Source of the DNA: Bacteroidales bacterium
GTDB lineage: Bacteria > Bacteroidota > Bacteroidia > Bacteroidales > P3
Assembly (NCBI GenBank): GCA_017618625.1
Contig: JAFZTV010000055.1
Location: forward strand, 15,545-79,544
Direction: 5' to 3'
Length of the DNA: 64,000 nucleotides
Numbering within the stretch: position 1 is the first letter of the stretch; each line of letters opens with the position of its first letter. Both the position numbers and the translations under genes were made by a program. The notes beneath the pieces are model-generated. The model had not been told where the DNA came from. It ran no database searches and was given only the letters and a program-made list of their open reading frames with translations. This document shows, piece by piece, positions 34,463 to 44,194 of this stretch.

Positions 34463-35473
34463 TTAGATGTTTATCACCATAACCTTATTAGGAGTGCCAT
34501 CCAAAAAAGGACAACCTGGATAGTTATCGGTATAATCCATATTAAGCCAATAGGTGTTCCCTTCCTTATGATAATAGAGAGGTTTACCATAAGATTCGTC
34601 ACGGAATAGGACTTCCTTGATCAAGTATTTGACCGATGACCAGTCTTCTTTGTTCACACCCATCTCAGGGTAGGCGTGGTCAGCTGTTAGTACAATCCTC
34701 GCCTTTACGTCAATAGCCTTCAAGCAAGATGCTAAAAATATAGCATGGCAATCGCAGTCACCAGTCAAATTGTTTACAGAACTGCTGGCTTTTGCAAAGA
34801 AATCTCTTTTGGGAGGGTCGTTGGTGTATATCCATTTCCCACTTCCAGATTCCTCTTCGCTATGCTTATGAATTTTTTTACAAATAGCACATGCCTGAAT
34901 ATAACTTCTGTAGTCGTAGTAATTATCAGCAAATTCGTTGAACTCCTCATTTTCGGCTATACAATTTCTTGCAAATTCGACTACTTTTGGGGAATTGTAG
35001 TCACACGCACTTACTATTTCTGTGCGTTGTTTTACAGTTAACAGATTAGCAATATATTCAATGGGTTCGGCTTCTTCCGCACATGCATAAACAATGGATT
35101 TGTAGTCGAATACGGCATTTTTCCATCCATAGTGATTACCTTTTGCAAAACTACCGTAGGTAAGAAAACCAATGCTGAAAATTATCCCGAGTAGAGAAAT
35201 CCACTTCACCCACTGCATCAACATATATACTACTGCAAAAACCGCAAACCCCAGAAGCCATCTGTCAAGGTTCCATTTCCAATCTAAATCAGGCAAGATA
35301 CGTGCCAAAATCAAAAATAAAGGGATGGCAAAGAGTAGGCTTACCCAACCTAAAATATCGTCCCAAATACTTGACGAATCTTCGTCCTTATCAACGTTTG
35401 CTGGATTTTCCTTGGGCTGTTCTGGAATCGGGCTGGCTGTCGCGGAATTGTATTCCTGATTGTCCTGTGTCAT
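34463..35473 (-). CDS. Membrane protein with transglutaminase-like domain
   Basis: Product of 336 aa starting at MTQDNQEYN. The longer frame to 35569 is rejected because a -7 box (TAAATTTG on the minus strand, near 35510) lies within it. An acidic N-terminal 45 residues precede two or three hydrophobic helices (LGWVSLLFAIPLFLILARIL, WLLGFAVFAVVYMLMQWVKW, LLGIIFSIGFLTYG). The C-terminal domain has NLTGDCDCHAIFLASCLKAI with candidate nucleophile Cys, then ARIVLTADHAYPEMG with the His, as in transglutaminase-like proteases. The late aspartate is probably in YWLNMDYTDNYPG. AT-rich, like its neighbour. Confidence 0.75.
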   Translation of the reverse strand: MTQDNQEYNSATASPIPEQPKENPANVDKDEDSSSIWDDILGWVSLLFAIPLFLILARILPDLDWKWNLDRWLLGFAVFAVVYMLMQWVKWISLLGIIFSIGFLTYGSFAKGNHYGWKNAVFDYKSIVYACAEEAEPIEYIANLLTVKQRTEIVSACDYNSPKVVEFARNCIAENEEFNEFADNYYDYRSYIQACAICKKIHKHSEEESGSGKWIYTNDPPKRDFFAKASSSVNNLTGDCDCHAIFLASCLKAIDVKARIVLTADHAYPEMGVNKEDWSSVKYLIKEVLFRDESYGKPLYYHKEGNTYWLNMDYTDNYPGCPFLDGTPNKVMVINI

Positions 35474-35680
35474 AGGTTGTTTTATATTGGTTAGCAAAAG
35501 TTGATGCAAATTTAGAATAAAAAATGAAATCAGGAAGTACCAAACGCAAAAAATAAAATAGTTAGCCATCTATTGTTCTATTCATCAGTGAATTATCATT
35601 GTGTTGATAAATTATAATAACGGCTGGGGGAAAAGTTTGTATCTTTACAACCTCAAATCATCATCAAAAGTAAGCACACT

Positions 35681-38600
35681 ATGCCGTATTTCACCCATTT
35701 ACACGTTCACTCCCATTACTCGATTTTGGACGGTATGTCCAAAATACCCGACCTTATCAAGAAATGTAAGGCTAACGGGATGTATGCTATGGCTCTCACC
35801 GACCATGGCAACATGTTTGGCATCAAGGACTTGGTGGATACCGTGAACAAGGAAAACGGCAAGGTGAAGGACAAAATCAAGGAGCAGCAGGCCATACTGC
35901 AGAACGACGGCGCCTCGCCTGAAGAAAAACAAGAGGCGGAAGCTCAGATGGAACTGCTGAAAGACCAGATATTCAAACCTATACTGGGCATCGAGACCTA
36001 CTGCGCCCGCCGCACCCTCTACGACCACGACAAGAACGTGACGGAGATAAGCGCCGAGAGCGGCAAGCCGCGTATCGTGGACCGTAGCGGATGGCACCTC
36101 ATACTGCTGGCGAAAAACAAGCAGGGCTACAAGAACCTCTGCAAGCTCAGCTCGATTGCATATATGGACGGTTTCTATGGCACCCCGAGGGTTGACCACA
36201 ACGTGCTGGAACAATACCACGAGGGCATCATCTGCTGCTCGGCGTGTCTGGGCGGCGAGGTGCCGCAGAAGATTCTGGCGGGCGACCTCGAGGGGGCGGA
36301 AAAGAGTGTGCTGTGGTTCAAGAACCTCTATGGAGACGACTACTACCTCGAGCTGCAACGCCACAAGACCGACAAACCCAACGCCGCCACCGACACCTAC
36401 GAGAAGCAGCAGCGTGTCAACGCGGTGCTGATCGAGCTGGCGAGAAAACACAACATCAAGATTGTGGCAACGAACGACGTGCACTTTGTCGAGGAGGCGC
36501 ACGGCGAGGCGCACGACCACCTCATCTGTATCAGCACTCAGGCGAAAGTGGCCGACGAGAACCGCATGCACTACACCAAGCAGGAGTGGCTGAAAAGCCC
36601 CGACGAGATGGCGGCCATCTTCGACGACCTGCCCGAAGCTCTGGAGAACACCCGCGAGGTGACCGACAAAATCGAGATCTATAGTATCGACTCCGACCCG
36701 CTGATGCCGATGTTCGACATACCCGAGAGCTTCGGCACCGAACTGCAATGGCGCGAACGCTTCACGGAAGAGGACCTCTTCAACGAGTTTACTCAGAACC
36801 AGAACCACGAGGTGGTGATGGAACAGGAGGCGGCTGAGAAGAAGATAAAGAAGCTGGGCGGATACGAGAAGCTGTACCGCATCAAGTTTGAGGCCGACTA
36901 TCTGGAGAAGCTGGTGTGGGAGGGCGCCAGGATGCGCTATCTGCCGGAAAAACCCGAATTGACGGAGCTGGAGGATATAAAAGCTGCCCTCACGGAGGAG
37001 ATTCGCGAGCGCATAGTGTTCGAGTTGCACACCATCAAGACGATGGGTTTCCCGGGTTACTTCCTTATCGTGAGCGACTATATCAGGGCGGCGCGTGAGG
37101 AGCTGGGCGTGAGCGTGGGTCCCGGACGTGGCAGCGCGGCCGGAAGCGTGGTGGCCTACTGTCTGAAGATAACCGACGTGGACCCGCTGAAATACGACCT
37201 GCTGTTCGAGCGTTTCCTCAACCCCGACCGTATCTCGCTGCCCGATATCGACGTGGACTTCGACGACGCGGGGCGCGGCAAGGTGCTCGACTGGATTACC
37301 GAGAAATACGGCAAGGAGAAGGTGGCGCACATCATCACCTACGGCAAGATGGCCACCAAGTCGGTGATCGCCGACGTAGGAAGGGTAGAGGATGTGTCGC
37401 TCGACGATGTGAAACGCATCAAGGAATATATCCCCGACAAGTTCCCCGACGGCATGAAGGACGAGAACGGCCAGAAGCTGGAGAAGGCGCCGAAGATAAA
37501 CCTGAAGAACTGCTACAAGTATGTGCCCGAGCTCAGAGCCATCATGGATGGAACCGCCAAACCCGAGGACCTTGCTTTGAAGCCGATGCTCGAGTATGCC
37601 GAAGAGCTGGAGGACACCAACCGCCAGATAGGCATACACGCCTGCGGCGTCATCATAGGAGCCGACGACCTCACCAAGTTCGCCCCCATTTGCACCATCA
37701 AGGACAAGGACACGGGGCAGGATGTGGTGGTGACGCAGTATGACGGACATGTGGTGGAGAACGTGGGACTCATCAAGATGGACTTCCTGGGGTTGAAGAA
37801 CCTTACCATCATCAAGGATGCCCTCACCAACATCAAACGGCGTCACGGGGTGGATATCGACATCGACCACATCCCCATCGACGACGAGAAGACCTATCAG
37901 CTTTTCTGCGAGGGTAACACCGTGGGCACGTTCCAGTTTGAGTCGCCGGGAATGCAGAAATACCTGCGCGAGCTGGAACCCCATGTGTTCGAGGACCTCA
38001 TCGCTATGAACGCCCTCTACCGCCCGGGTCCTATGGATTATATACCCGACTTCATCGACCGCAAGCAGGGCCGCAAGCCTATCAGCTACGACATTCCCTG
38101 CATGGAGAAATACCTGAAGGACACCTACGGCATCACGGTGTATCAGGAGCAGGTCATGCTCCTGAGCCGCCAGCTGGCGGGCTTCACTCGCGGTCAGAGC
38201 GACACCCTCCGCAAGGCGATGGGCAAGAAGCAGATAGACAAGATGAACGAGCTGGAGCAGCTCTTCTACGAAGGGGGTGAGAAGAACGGGCATCCGCACG
38301 ACGTGCTACACAAGATTTGGGAGGATTGGAAGAAGTTTGCCGCCTACGCTTTCAACAAGTCGCACGCCACCTGCTACTCGTGGGTGGCCTACCAGACGGC
38401 TTATCTCAAAGCCAACTACCCGGCCGAATATATGGCTGCGGTGCTGACCAGCGGTCAGGACGACATAACCCGCACCACGCAGATAATTGAGGACTGCCGC
38501 AAGCATGGTTTGGACGTGCTGCTGCCGTCGGTGAACGAGAGCGAGAAGAACTTCGCGGTGAACGCCAACGGCCAGATACGTTTCGGCTTGCAGGCCATCT

Positions 38601-39619
38601 CGGGCATGGGCGAGGCCGCCGCCGAGGTGATAATAAAGGAGCGCGAGGAGAACGGCCCGTATGCCGACATCTTCGACTTCCTGGGGCGTGTTGACCTGCA
38701 CACCATCAACCGCAAAAACGTGGAGGTGCTGGTGAAGGCGGGCGCCTTCGACGGATTGGGGACGATGCACCGTGCGCAGTATTTCTACAAGGAGATAGAC
38801 AACGACAGCTGTCCGACCTATCTGGAGAAGCTGGTGCGCTGGGCGGTGAGAAACCAGGAGAACGCCGACTCGTCGCAGATGTCCATATTCGATATGTCGG
38901 AGGAGATAAAGGAGGAACAGCACCCCGACGCGCCGCAGTGCGAGCCCTGGAGCACCATAGAGCAGTGCCGCAACGAGAAGGAGGTGATAGGCTTCTACCT
39001 CAGCGCCCATCCGCTCGACGAGTTCGCATACGAGATGAAGAACTTTGTCAACACTCCCGTCTCGGCGCTTAAAGAGTTCGATAAGATAAAACTGTCAAAG
39101 ATAACCTTCGCCGGCATGGTGGCCGACATCAAAACCGGCATATCGCAGAAGAACGGAAACCCCTATGGCCGCATGACGATAGAGGACTACTCGGGCACAT
39201 ACGAGATTGCGCTTTTTGGCAAAGACTACCAGCGGCTAAAGCTCTATTTCGAGAAGGGTCTGTTCGTTTACTGTACGGCTTCGGTGAGGATCTTCAAAAG
39301 GAAAAACGATGACGGGTCGTCCTCCGACTCGCCCCCGAAACTGTACATCGACGACATCATGCTGCTGGGCGACACGATGGGCCGCTTCGCCAGAGGTTTG
39401 AGCATCTCGGTACCGCTGAGCTGCGTGAACCAGCCATTCTGTAACAAGATGTCGAAAATACTTGCCGGCAACAAGGGGTCGATACCGCTCAAGGTGTTCG
39501 TGACGTATAACGATATGTCGCTGACGATGATGCCGCGCGGACAGAAGGTTGACGCCAAGAGTTTCCTGAAAGCCATCGACGGTATAGATTGTATATATAA
39601 TGTTAAAATAAACCAGTGA
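35681..39619 (+). CDS. dnaE: DNA polymerase III subunit alpha
   Basis: Replicative polymerase catalytic subunit, 1312 aa. The N-terminal PHP domain (FTHLHVHSHYSILDGMSKIP, MALTDHGNMFGIKDLV) is followed by the palm with VGPGRGSAAGSVVAYCL and LPDIDVDFDDAGRGKVLDWI (catalytic Asp residues), and the third acidic site near YQEQVMLLSRQLAGFTRGQS. The tandem helix-hairpin-helix and OB-fold (KITFAGMVADIKTGISQKNG) lie near the end. A TATCTTTA -7-like box lies at 35640-35647. The coding sequence is GC-rich relative to the AT-rich genes just upstream. It overlaps the GSCFA gene by one base. Confidence 0.97.
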   Translation: MPYFTHLHVHSHYSILDGMSKIPDLIKKCKANGMYAMALTDHGNMFGIKDLVDTVNKENGKVKDKIKEQQAILQNDGASPEEKQEAEAQMELLKDQIFKPILGIETYCARRTLYDHDKNVTEISAESGKPRIVDRSGWHLILLAKNKQGYKNLCKLSSIAYMDGFYGTPRVDHNVLEQYHEGIICCSACLGGEVPQKILAGDLEGAEKSVLWFKNLYGDDYYLELQRHKTDKPNAATDTYEKQQRVNAVLIELARKHNIKIVATNDVHFVEEAHGEAHDHLICISTQAKVADENRMHYTKQEWLKSPDEMAAIFDDLPEALENTREVTDKIEIYSIDSDPLMPMFDIPESFGTELQWRERFTEEDLFNEFTQNQNHEVVMEQEAAEKKIKKLGGYEKLYRIKFEADYLEKLVWEGARMRYLPEKPELTELEDIKAALTEEIRERIVFELHTIKTMGFPGYFLIVSDYIRAAREELGVSVGPGRGSAAGSVVAYCLKITDVDPLKYDLLFERFLNPDRISLPDIDVDFDDAGRGKVLDWITEKYGKEKVAHIITYGKMATKSVIADVGRVEDVSLDDVKRIKEYIPDKFPDGMKDENGQKLEKAPKINLKNCYKYVPELRAIMDGTAKPEDLALKPMLEYAEELEDTNRQIGIHACGVIIGADDLTKFAPICTIKDKDTGQDVVVTQYDGHVVENVGLIKMDFLGLKNLTIIKDALTNIKRRHGVDIDIDHIPIDDEKTYQLFCEGNTVGTFQFESPGMQKYLRELEPHVFEDLIAMNALYRPGPMDYIPDFIDRKQGRKPISYDIPCMEKYLKDTYGITVYQEQVMLLSRQLAGFTRGQSDTLRKAMGKKQIDKMNELEQLFYEGGEKNGHPHDVLHKIWEDWKKFAAYAFNKSHATCYSWVAYQTAYLKANYPAEYMAAVLTSGQDDITRTTQIIEDCRKHGLDVLLPSVNESEKNFAVNANGQIRFGLQAISGMGEAAAEVIIKEREENGPYADIFDFLGRVDLHTINRKNVEVLVKAGAFDGLGTMHRAQYFYKEIDNDSCPTYLEKLVRWAVRNQENADSSQMSIFDMSEEIKEEQHPDAPQCEPWSTIEQCRNEKEVIGFYLSAHPLDEFAYEMKNFVNTPVSALKEFDKIKLSKITFAGMVADIKTGISQKNGNPYGRMTIEDYSGTYEIALFGKDYQRLKLYFEKGLFVYCTASVRIFKRKNDDGSSSDSPPKLYIDDIMLLGDTMGRFARGLSISVPLSCVNQPFCNKMSKILAGNKGSIPLKVFVTYNDMSLTMMPRGQKVDAKSFLKAIDGIDCIYNVKINQ

Positions 39620-40584
39620 TGTCTATCGCGCTACAAACCCCTGTGACCATCCCGGCGACGAAGTTGAAAATCGACCATGAGTGCCGCCTGTTGCTTATGG
39701 GCAGCTGTTTCAGCGACGCCATCGGCGCGAGGATGGGGGAGTGCGGGTTTGATGTGATGTCCAACCCCTTCGGCACGTTGTACAACCCGCTGTCGATAGA
39801 ACAATGTCTGAGCCGCAGTTTCGACCCCAAGCCGCTGGATGCGGACGACGTGGTGTTCCACAACGGCCTCTGGCACTCGTGGCTCCATCACGGCAGATTC
39901 TCCAATCCCGACCGCAACGTCCTGTTTGCCGACTGTATGGAGTCGCTGCACGAGGTTTCGACCCGTCTCTGCCCTCAGTCGGACAATCAAGCAATAAAGC
40001 AGTCGGTGCTGCTCTTCACCTTCGGAACCGCTTTCGTGTTCAAACACGACGGCCGAGTTGTGAGCAACTGTCACAAGCTGCCGTCATCGCTGTTCGAGCG
40101 CTCGATGCTGGACATCGACGGAATCGTGGCTGTATGGCGGCCGTTGCTGGAACGGTTCAGAAAAGAGGGACACAAGGTGGTCTTCACCGTAAGCCCCATA
40201 CGCCATCTGGCCGACGGAGCACACGGCAACCAGCTTAGCAAGGCGACTCTGCTGCTGGCGGTGGAGCAGCTCTGTAATGAAGGGCTGGCGGAGTATTTCC
40301 CGGCATACGAGATAGTGCTCGACGAGTTGCGCGACTACCGCTTCTACGCCGACGATATGACGCATCCGTCGCAGTTGGCCGAAGAGATAGTGTGGCAACG
40401 CTTCCAGGAGACGTACATGACAGCCGACACTCTTGTCCTGTGCGAGAAACACCAGCGGCTCACGCTCATGAAACGTCATCGTCCCATGCACCAAGACTCG
40501 CCCGAATACGAGAGATACCAGGAAGGCATCGCTCGCCTCGAGGCTGAACTAAAACAACTTCATAATCCGACACATCAAAAATAA
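39619..40584 (+). CDS. GSCFA domain protein
   Basis: Product of 321 aa. The ATG at 39619 shares its A with the dnaE TGA stop (TGATG), which implies translational coupling; a GTG one codon earlier is possible. LLLMGSCFSDAIGARMGECG holds the GSCFA motif, followed by NPFGTLYNPLSIEQCLSR and VVFTVSPIRHLADGAHGNQL. The family resembles SGNH-like esterases and occurs in Bacteroidota and Proteobacteria without a settled substrate. The Ser/Cys pair in GSCFS is the likely active-site region. The position after dnaE suggests cotranscription only. Confidence 0.88.
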   Translation: MSIALQTPVTIPATKLKIDHECRLLLMGSCFSDAIGARMGECGFDVMSNPFGTLYNPLSIEQCLSRSFDPKPLDADDVVFHNGLWHSWLHHGRFSNPDRNVLFADCMESLHEVSTRLCPQSDNQAIKQSVLLFTFGTAFVFKHDGRVVSNCHKLPSSLFERSMLDIDGIVAVWRPLLERFRKEGHKVVFTVSPIRHLADGAHGNQLSKATLLLAVEQLCNEGLAEYFPAYEIVLDELRDYRFYADDMTHPSQLAEEIVWQRFQETYMTADTLVLCEKHQRLTLMKRHRPMHQDSPEYERYQEGIARLEAELKQLHNPTHQK

Positions 40585-40595
40585 TATAATCGAAT

Positions 40596-41324
40596 ATGAA
40601 AAAGCGCATTTTTATTGCATTTTTCGCAGTGCTGGCGTTCGTGGCATGCAAAAAAGACAAAACGCCGGAATCCGACAGCAGCGACTTCACAACAATCACC
40701 AGTGTTGTGCCCGATGCCATACTCGAAATACGCTACTATGGCACGTATAACTTTGTGGGAACCCGCATTGACGGATATCATCAACCCACAGCTCTCCTCA
40801 CCCGACGTGCGGCAGACAGTTTGCGTGCCGTCAGCGATGACCTGAAGGCACAGGGCTATCGTATCAAAATATACGACGCCTACCGTCCGCAGTGTGCGGT
40901 GGACCACTTTGTCCGCTGGGCAGCCGACATCGCCGACACAGCCATGAAACGCTACTTCTATCCCAATGTTGACAAGAGCCGGTTGTTCGAACTGGAATAT
41001 ATAATGGAGAAAAGTGGTCACACGCGAGGCTCAACGGTTGACCTCACCATATTCGATATGCGTACCGAGAAAGAGGTTGACATGGGCGGAGTGTTCGATT
41101 GGTTTGGTAGTGAAAGCCATCCCGACTGCGGAGGAGACCCCGTCACGGGCACTTACCGTCCGAACGACACAATTACTGAGGTGCAGTTTGCCAACCGCAT
41201 GATACTCCGCAATGCAATGCTGCGACATGGATTCAAACCGCTCGACAGCGAGTGGTGGCACTTCACCCTGCGTGACGAACCCTATCCCGACACCTATTTC
41301 ACCTTCCCCGTAGAGCAGCTCTGA
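40596..41324 (+). CDS. D-alanyl-D-alanine dipeptidase (M15D, VanX-like), lipoprotein
   Basis: Product of 242 aa with lipoprotein signal MKKRIFIAFFAVLAFVAC. The VanX/DdpX motifs are all visible: EIRYYGTYNFVGTRIDGY, IYDAYRPQCAVDHFVRWA, the zinc site SGHTRGSTVDLTIF (His and Asp), FDWFGSESHPDCGG, and EWWHFTLRDEPYPDTYF with catalytic Glu and third zinc ligand His. As a lipoprotein it would act in the periplasm on D-Ala-D-Ala released from cell-wall turnover, not as a cytoplasmic vancomycin-resistance enzyme. The neighbouring ddl fragment and ddl make a cell-wall D-alanine context. Confidence 0.92.
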   Translation: MKKRIFIAFFAVLAFVACKKDKTPESDSSDFTTITSVVPDAILEIRYYGTYNFVGTRIDGYHQPTALLTRRAADSLRAVSDDLKAQGYRIKIYDAYRPQCAVDHFVRWAADIADTAMKRYFYPNVDKSRLFELEYIMEKSGHTRGSTVDLTIFDMRTEKEVDMGGVFDWFGSESHPDCGGDPVTGTYRPNDTITEVQFANRMILRNAMLRHGFKPLDSEWWHFTLRDEPYPDTYFTFPVEQL

Positions 41325-41348
41325 CGGAATTGAACAGTTAGTGGTCAG

Positions 41349-41368
41349 GTGCGTGCCCGCACAGGGCG
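41349..41368. repeat. Dispersed hairpin repeat copy (GCCC-N5-GGGC type)
   Basis: GTGCGTGCCCGCACAGGGCG. Essentially the same sequence, in the same or opposite orientation, occurs at 21799-21818 (one mismatch), 61352-61371 (identical) and, more degenerate, 28343-28364. Confidence 0.75.
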
Positions 41369-41444
41369 ATAAAGCAGTCAGCGACCAGTAGATACATTAG
41401 TCAATTCACTAATCACTATTCACAATTCACTAATCAAAATCATC

Positions 41445-41546
41445 ATGAAAAACATAGCAATTGTAATGGGCGGCTACTCGGGTGAGCACGACATCTCGAT
41501 CAACAGCGGCACGCAGGTTTACAAAACCCTCGGAAAAGAGAAATAA
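41445..41546 (+). pseudogene. ddl: Truncated 5' fragment of D-alanine-D-alanine ligase
   Basis: The first 33 codons (MKNIAIVMGGYSGEHDISIN ...) are identical in protein to the intact ddl at 44195, then TAC has become TAA. The DNA differs at five sites in those codons, all at synonymous positions (GTA/GTT, GAG/GAA, AAC/AAT, ACG/ACT, GTT/GTC). Weak homology continues to about 41568 with a one-base deletion, then ends just before the receptor gene stop codon at 41584. This is a relic of a ddl copy lying directly after the D,D-dipeptidase gene. Confidence 0.9.
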
Positions 41547-41583
41547 AACGTCCTGCGGGTGTGATTTCCCGATAGATAAAAGA

Positions 41584-43956
41584 CTATAGTCCCAGTCGGA
41601 TAACGCTTCGGTCCATATCTTTTTGATTGTCCGCTTTTCGCTGTTTGTAAGAGTTGAAATTATACGATAAGCCAACCCAAAGCATACGGCTCTTGTGCGT
41701 GCTTCTGTTTGTCAAGTCGAAAACTCCGTTGGACGTGTGCACCTCCCATTTGTATGTGTTGAATACATCGGTAAGCAGCAATGTGGCGGAAAGGCTGCCG
41801 TTAAGGAACGACTGCTTTATGCCAAGATTCATAAAATGGGTTAGAGATGTTGTGAGTTGAGGGAAATATTGAGGAGTCGTTAGAAAATATTGTGCTTGAA
41901 TCTCCATTCCTTTGACGGGTTTGAAGGTGAGCAGGATATTACTGTTGTTTGTCCATCCTCGGTTATCCACCACGACTTGTCCGTAAGATCCTTTGGTTGA
42001 AACAAAAAAAGTGTTGGCACTCACAGTGGCTTCCATCCATTGTGCAGGCCTGACTTTTATTGTTAGGTCACACCCGGTCTTTATGTCGGAAGTGCCGTTG
42101 ATGTATGTGGTTACCAATAGGTTGCTGTCAATGGTGGTGATTTGGGAGATATAGTTTGTCGTGTGGGTGAGGTATATAACGGAGAAGATGTTGAGATATT
42201 TGGAGTTGAGAGAGTATGCTAAGTCCAGCTTTGTTGATTTCTCGGGTTTCAGTCGCATATTGCCCTGCTCGAAAGTGTTGGCATCGACCATACTCATGTA
42301 CGGGTTGAGTTGTGGATATGTCGGCCGTCCGACTCTTCGTGATAAAGCCAGCGACAAGCGTTGTTTTTTAGAAATATCGTAGGTGGCTGAAAACGATGGG
42401 GCAAGAAAGAAATCCACGGAAGTCGTATCCACTTTTTCGATGTCGCTATGTAGTAGTACGGCGCTTAATTCTCCCCGGAGACCTGCTTTGTAGGAAAATT
42501 TCCCTATCGGTTTGGATGCGAACATCAAATATAGCGCTGGAACGAACTCTTGATGTACAAGGTCGTTGCTGAATTGGTTGGAATATTGCCATTGATTCAG
42601 GTTCCATGAATAAAATTCGTGGTAAATGTCGTTTCTCCGATAGGTCATTTTAGCTCCTGCACCAAGTGTGCCCGACTTGTACTTTTGGCTGAAATCCAAC
42701 TGCAAGGCAGTGATTAACGGACTTCCACCAGAGTTGGACTTTCCGATGCTGGCGCTGTTCAGATAATAAAACGATGGACGGTGTCCCCATATTTTAGAGA
42801 ACGAAGCCTTGATGTACAAACTTGACGTATCAGGTTTGATGGTGTGGTTGTAGGAAATGGAGGCATCTATATTCTCGCGGTTCCACGAAATGTCGCTGTG
42901 TCGCTGTTCAGTTGTTTCGATTCCGTCGCGAACGATGATGTTGTCAAGGTTCTGCTGAATGTTCAGTCGAGGCACGATGCATTTGAGATCTATGTTCAAG
43001 ATGTTGCGGCTATTGGCTCTGACTTCGGCTCCGATACTCACATTATTGTTAAACGTGTATCGGTTGGAACGGATTGTCTGATGGGTCGAGTTTGTGCCTA
43101 TGGTTCGGTTCAGGATGCCGTTGACAAGATCGTCTTCGTACTTGGCCGAATAGTTGAAGCGGTAAGAAACCTTCGGTGTGTTGTACGAAATGGCGGCGCT
43201 TCCAGTAACGAAATGGTTGAATCCGTAGTTTGCGGAGAAAGCCCCGCTCACCCCCTTCGACTTTTCCACTTTCGATACGATGTTGATTATCCCGCCGGTG
43301 CCTTCTGCATCGTGTGACGCGTCAGGATTGGTTACGATGTCAATGCTCTTTACTCTTGACGTTGGGATTGACTGAAGGTCGGTGAGGGTTGTTGGCACAC
43401 CATCAACCAGTATGAGTATGTTTCGGTTGCCACGAATAGAAAGTGTCCCGTCTCCCTCGAAAGTTACAGACGAGGCGTTTCTCAGCACGTCAGCGACACT
43501 CCCGGACGAAGCTGTTATCGAAGAGGACGCGTTGATGGAAGTGAGTTCTACAGTTGACCGTTTATCCACCTCTTCTGCCGTGACAACGGCTTCCCTCAGC
43601 ACGACTGGGTTCGCTTCCATTTTTATAGTGCCTATTTCAACCTCGGATTTATCCGCGTACAGAAGGACTTGATACCTGATATATCCAGTCATCTCGACAG
43701 AGAGGGTGTAGGGAGTGTTGCTTTTTTTTACTTTACAGACAAAACGACCAACCGAGTCACTGAGAGCTCCTGAAACAATCTTGCCGTTCTCGTCAGCCAA
43801 GGCTACGGTTGCATATTCCATCTGACGGAGATGTTCGTCGACAACCACACCGGACACCTTGCAGTTCCGTTCCTGTGCGCTACACTCGAACACCATGCTG
43901 GCAAGCAATATCAAAAGGACAGCCGAGTATTTGATTGTTCCGAGATGGTTGGTCAT
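41584..43956 (-). CDS. Outer-membrane beta-barrel receptor (TonB-dependent receptor-like)
   Basis: Product of 790 aa. The start at 43956 gives a signal peptide (MTNHLGTIKYSAVLLILLAS ... CSAQ). A carboxypeptidase-regulatory-like domain (about 33-115: KVSGVVVDEHLRQMEYATVA) precedes a plug (about 130-225; SVADVLRNASSVTFEGDG, GTGGIINIVSK). The rest forms the large barrel of the outer-membrane beta-barrel family 2 type, ending in KSRMLWVGLSYNFN and a short basic tail. Ligand unknown; no SusD partner is adjacent. Composition is AT-richer than dnaE, and the gene lies between a ddl fragment and intact ddl on the opposite strand. A TATCTTTG -7 box occurs upstream near 44052. Confidence 0.85.
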   Translation of the reverse strand: MTNHLGTIKYSAVLLILLASMVFECSAQERNCKVSGVVVDEHLRQMEYATVALADENGKIVSGALSDSVGRFVCKVKKSNTPYTLSVEMTGYIRYQVLLYADKSEVEIGTIKMEANPVVLREAVVTAEEVDKRSTVELTSINASSSITASSGSVADVLRNASSVTFEGDGTLSIRGNRNILILVDGVPTTLTDLQSIPTSRVKSIDIVTNPDASHDAEGTGGIINIVSKVEKSKGVSGAFSANYGFNHFVTGSAAISYNTPKVSYRFNYSAKYEDDLVNGILNRTIGTNSTHQTIRSNRYTFNNNVSIGAEVRANSRNILNIDLKCIVPRLNIQQNLDNIIVRDGIETTEQRHSDISWNRENIDASISYNHTIKPDTSSLYIKASFSKIWGHRPSFYYLNSASIGKSNSGGSPLITALQLDFSQKYKSGTLGAGAKMTYRRNDIYHEFYSWNLNQWQYSNQFSNDLVHQEFVPALYLMFASKPIGKFSYKAGLRGELSAVLLHSDIEKVDTTSVDFFLAPSFSATYDISKKQRLSLALSRRVGRPTYPQLNPYMSMVDANTFEQGNMRLKPEKSTKLDLAYSLNSKYLNIFSVIYLTHTTNYISQITTIDSNLLVTTYINGTSDIKTGCDLTIKVRPAQWMEATVSANTFFVSTKGSYGQVVVDNRGWTNNSNILLTFKPVKGMEIQAQYFLTTPQYFPQLTTSLTHFMNLGIKQSFLNGSLSATLLLTDVFNTYKWEVHTSNGVFDLTNRSTHKSRMLWVGLSYNFNSYKQRKADNQKDMDRSVIRLGL

Positions 43957-44194
43957 ATAGATAATCCGAATAGTCCCCTCTGTCAGCAATGCTTTCTTTA
44001 CGACATTAATAATATGTTGGCGGATGGAGTTTTGGTTAAAAAAACGAATGCAAAGATATTAAAAAAACTTTTATTTCAAGATATCCGTGATAGTGTTTGC
44101 GGTAATACAATAAACATGAGGCAGTGGGCGTTATGTTGATGATGGATTTGCGGAGGCATATCCAATATGTTGAATGGGAAAAATATTATCAAAT

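Noticed and set aside
35699..38299. 866-codon open frame antisense to dnaE
   Set aside because: It is a mirror of the GC-rich dnaE codon pattern, with no recognisable domains and opposite to a clearly conserved gene.
40596..41324. Vancomycin-resistance vanX
   Set aside because: No vanH, vanA or vanRS neighbours are present, and the product is a lipoprotein; a wall-recycling dipeptidase fits better.
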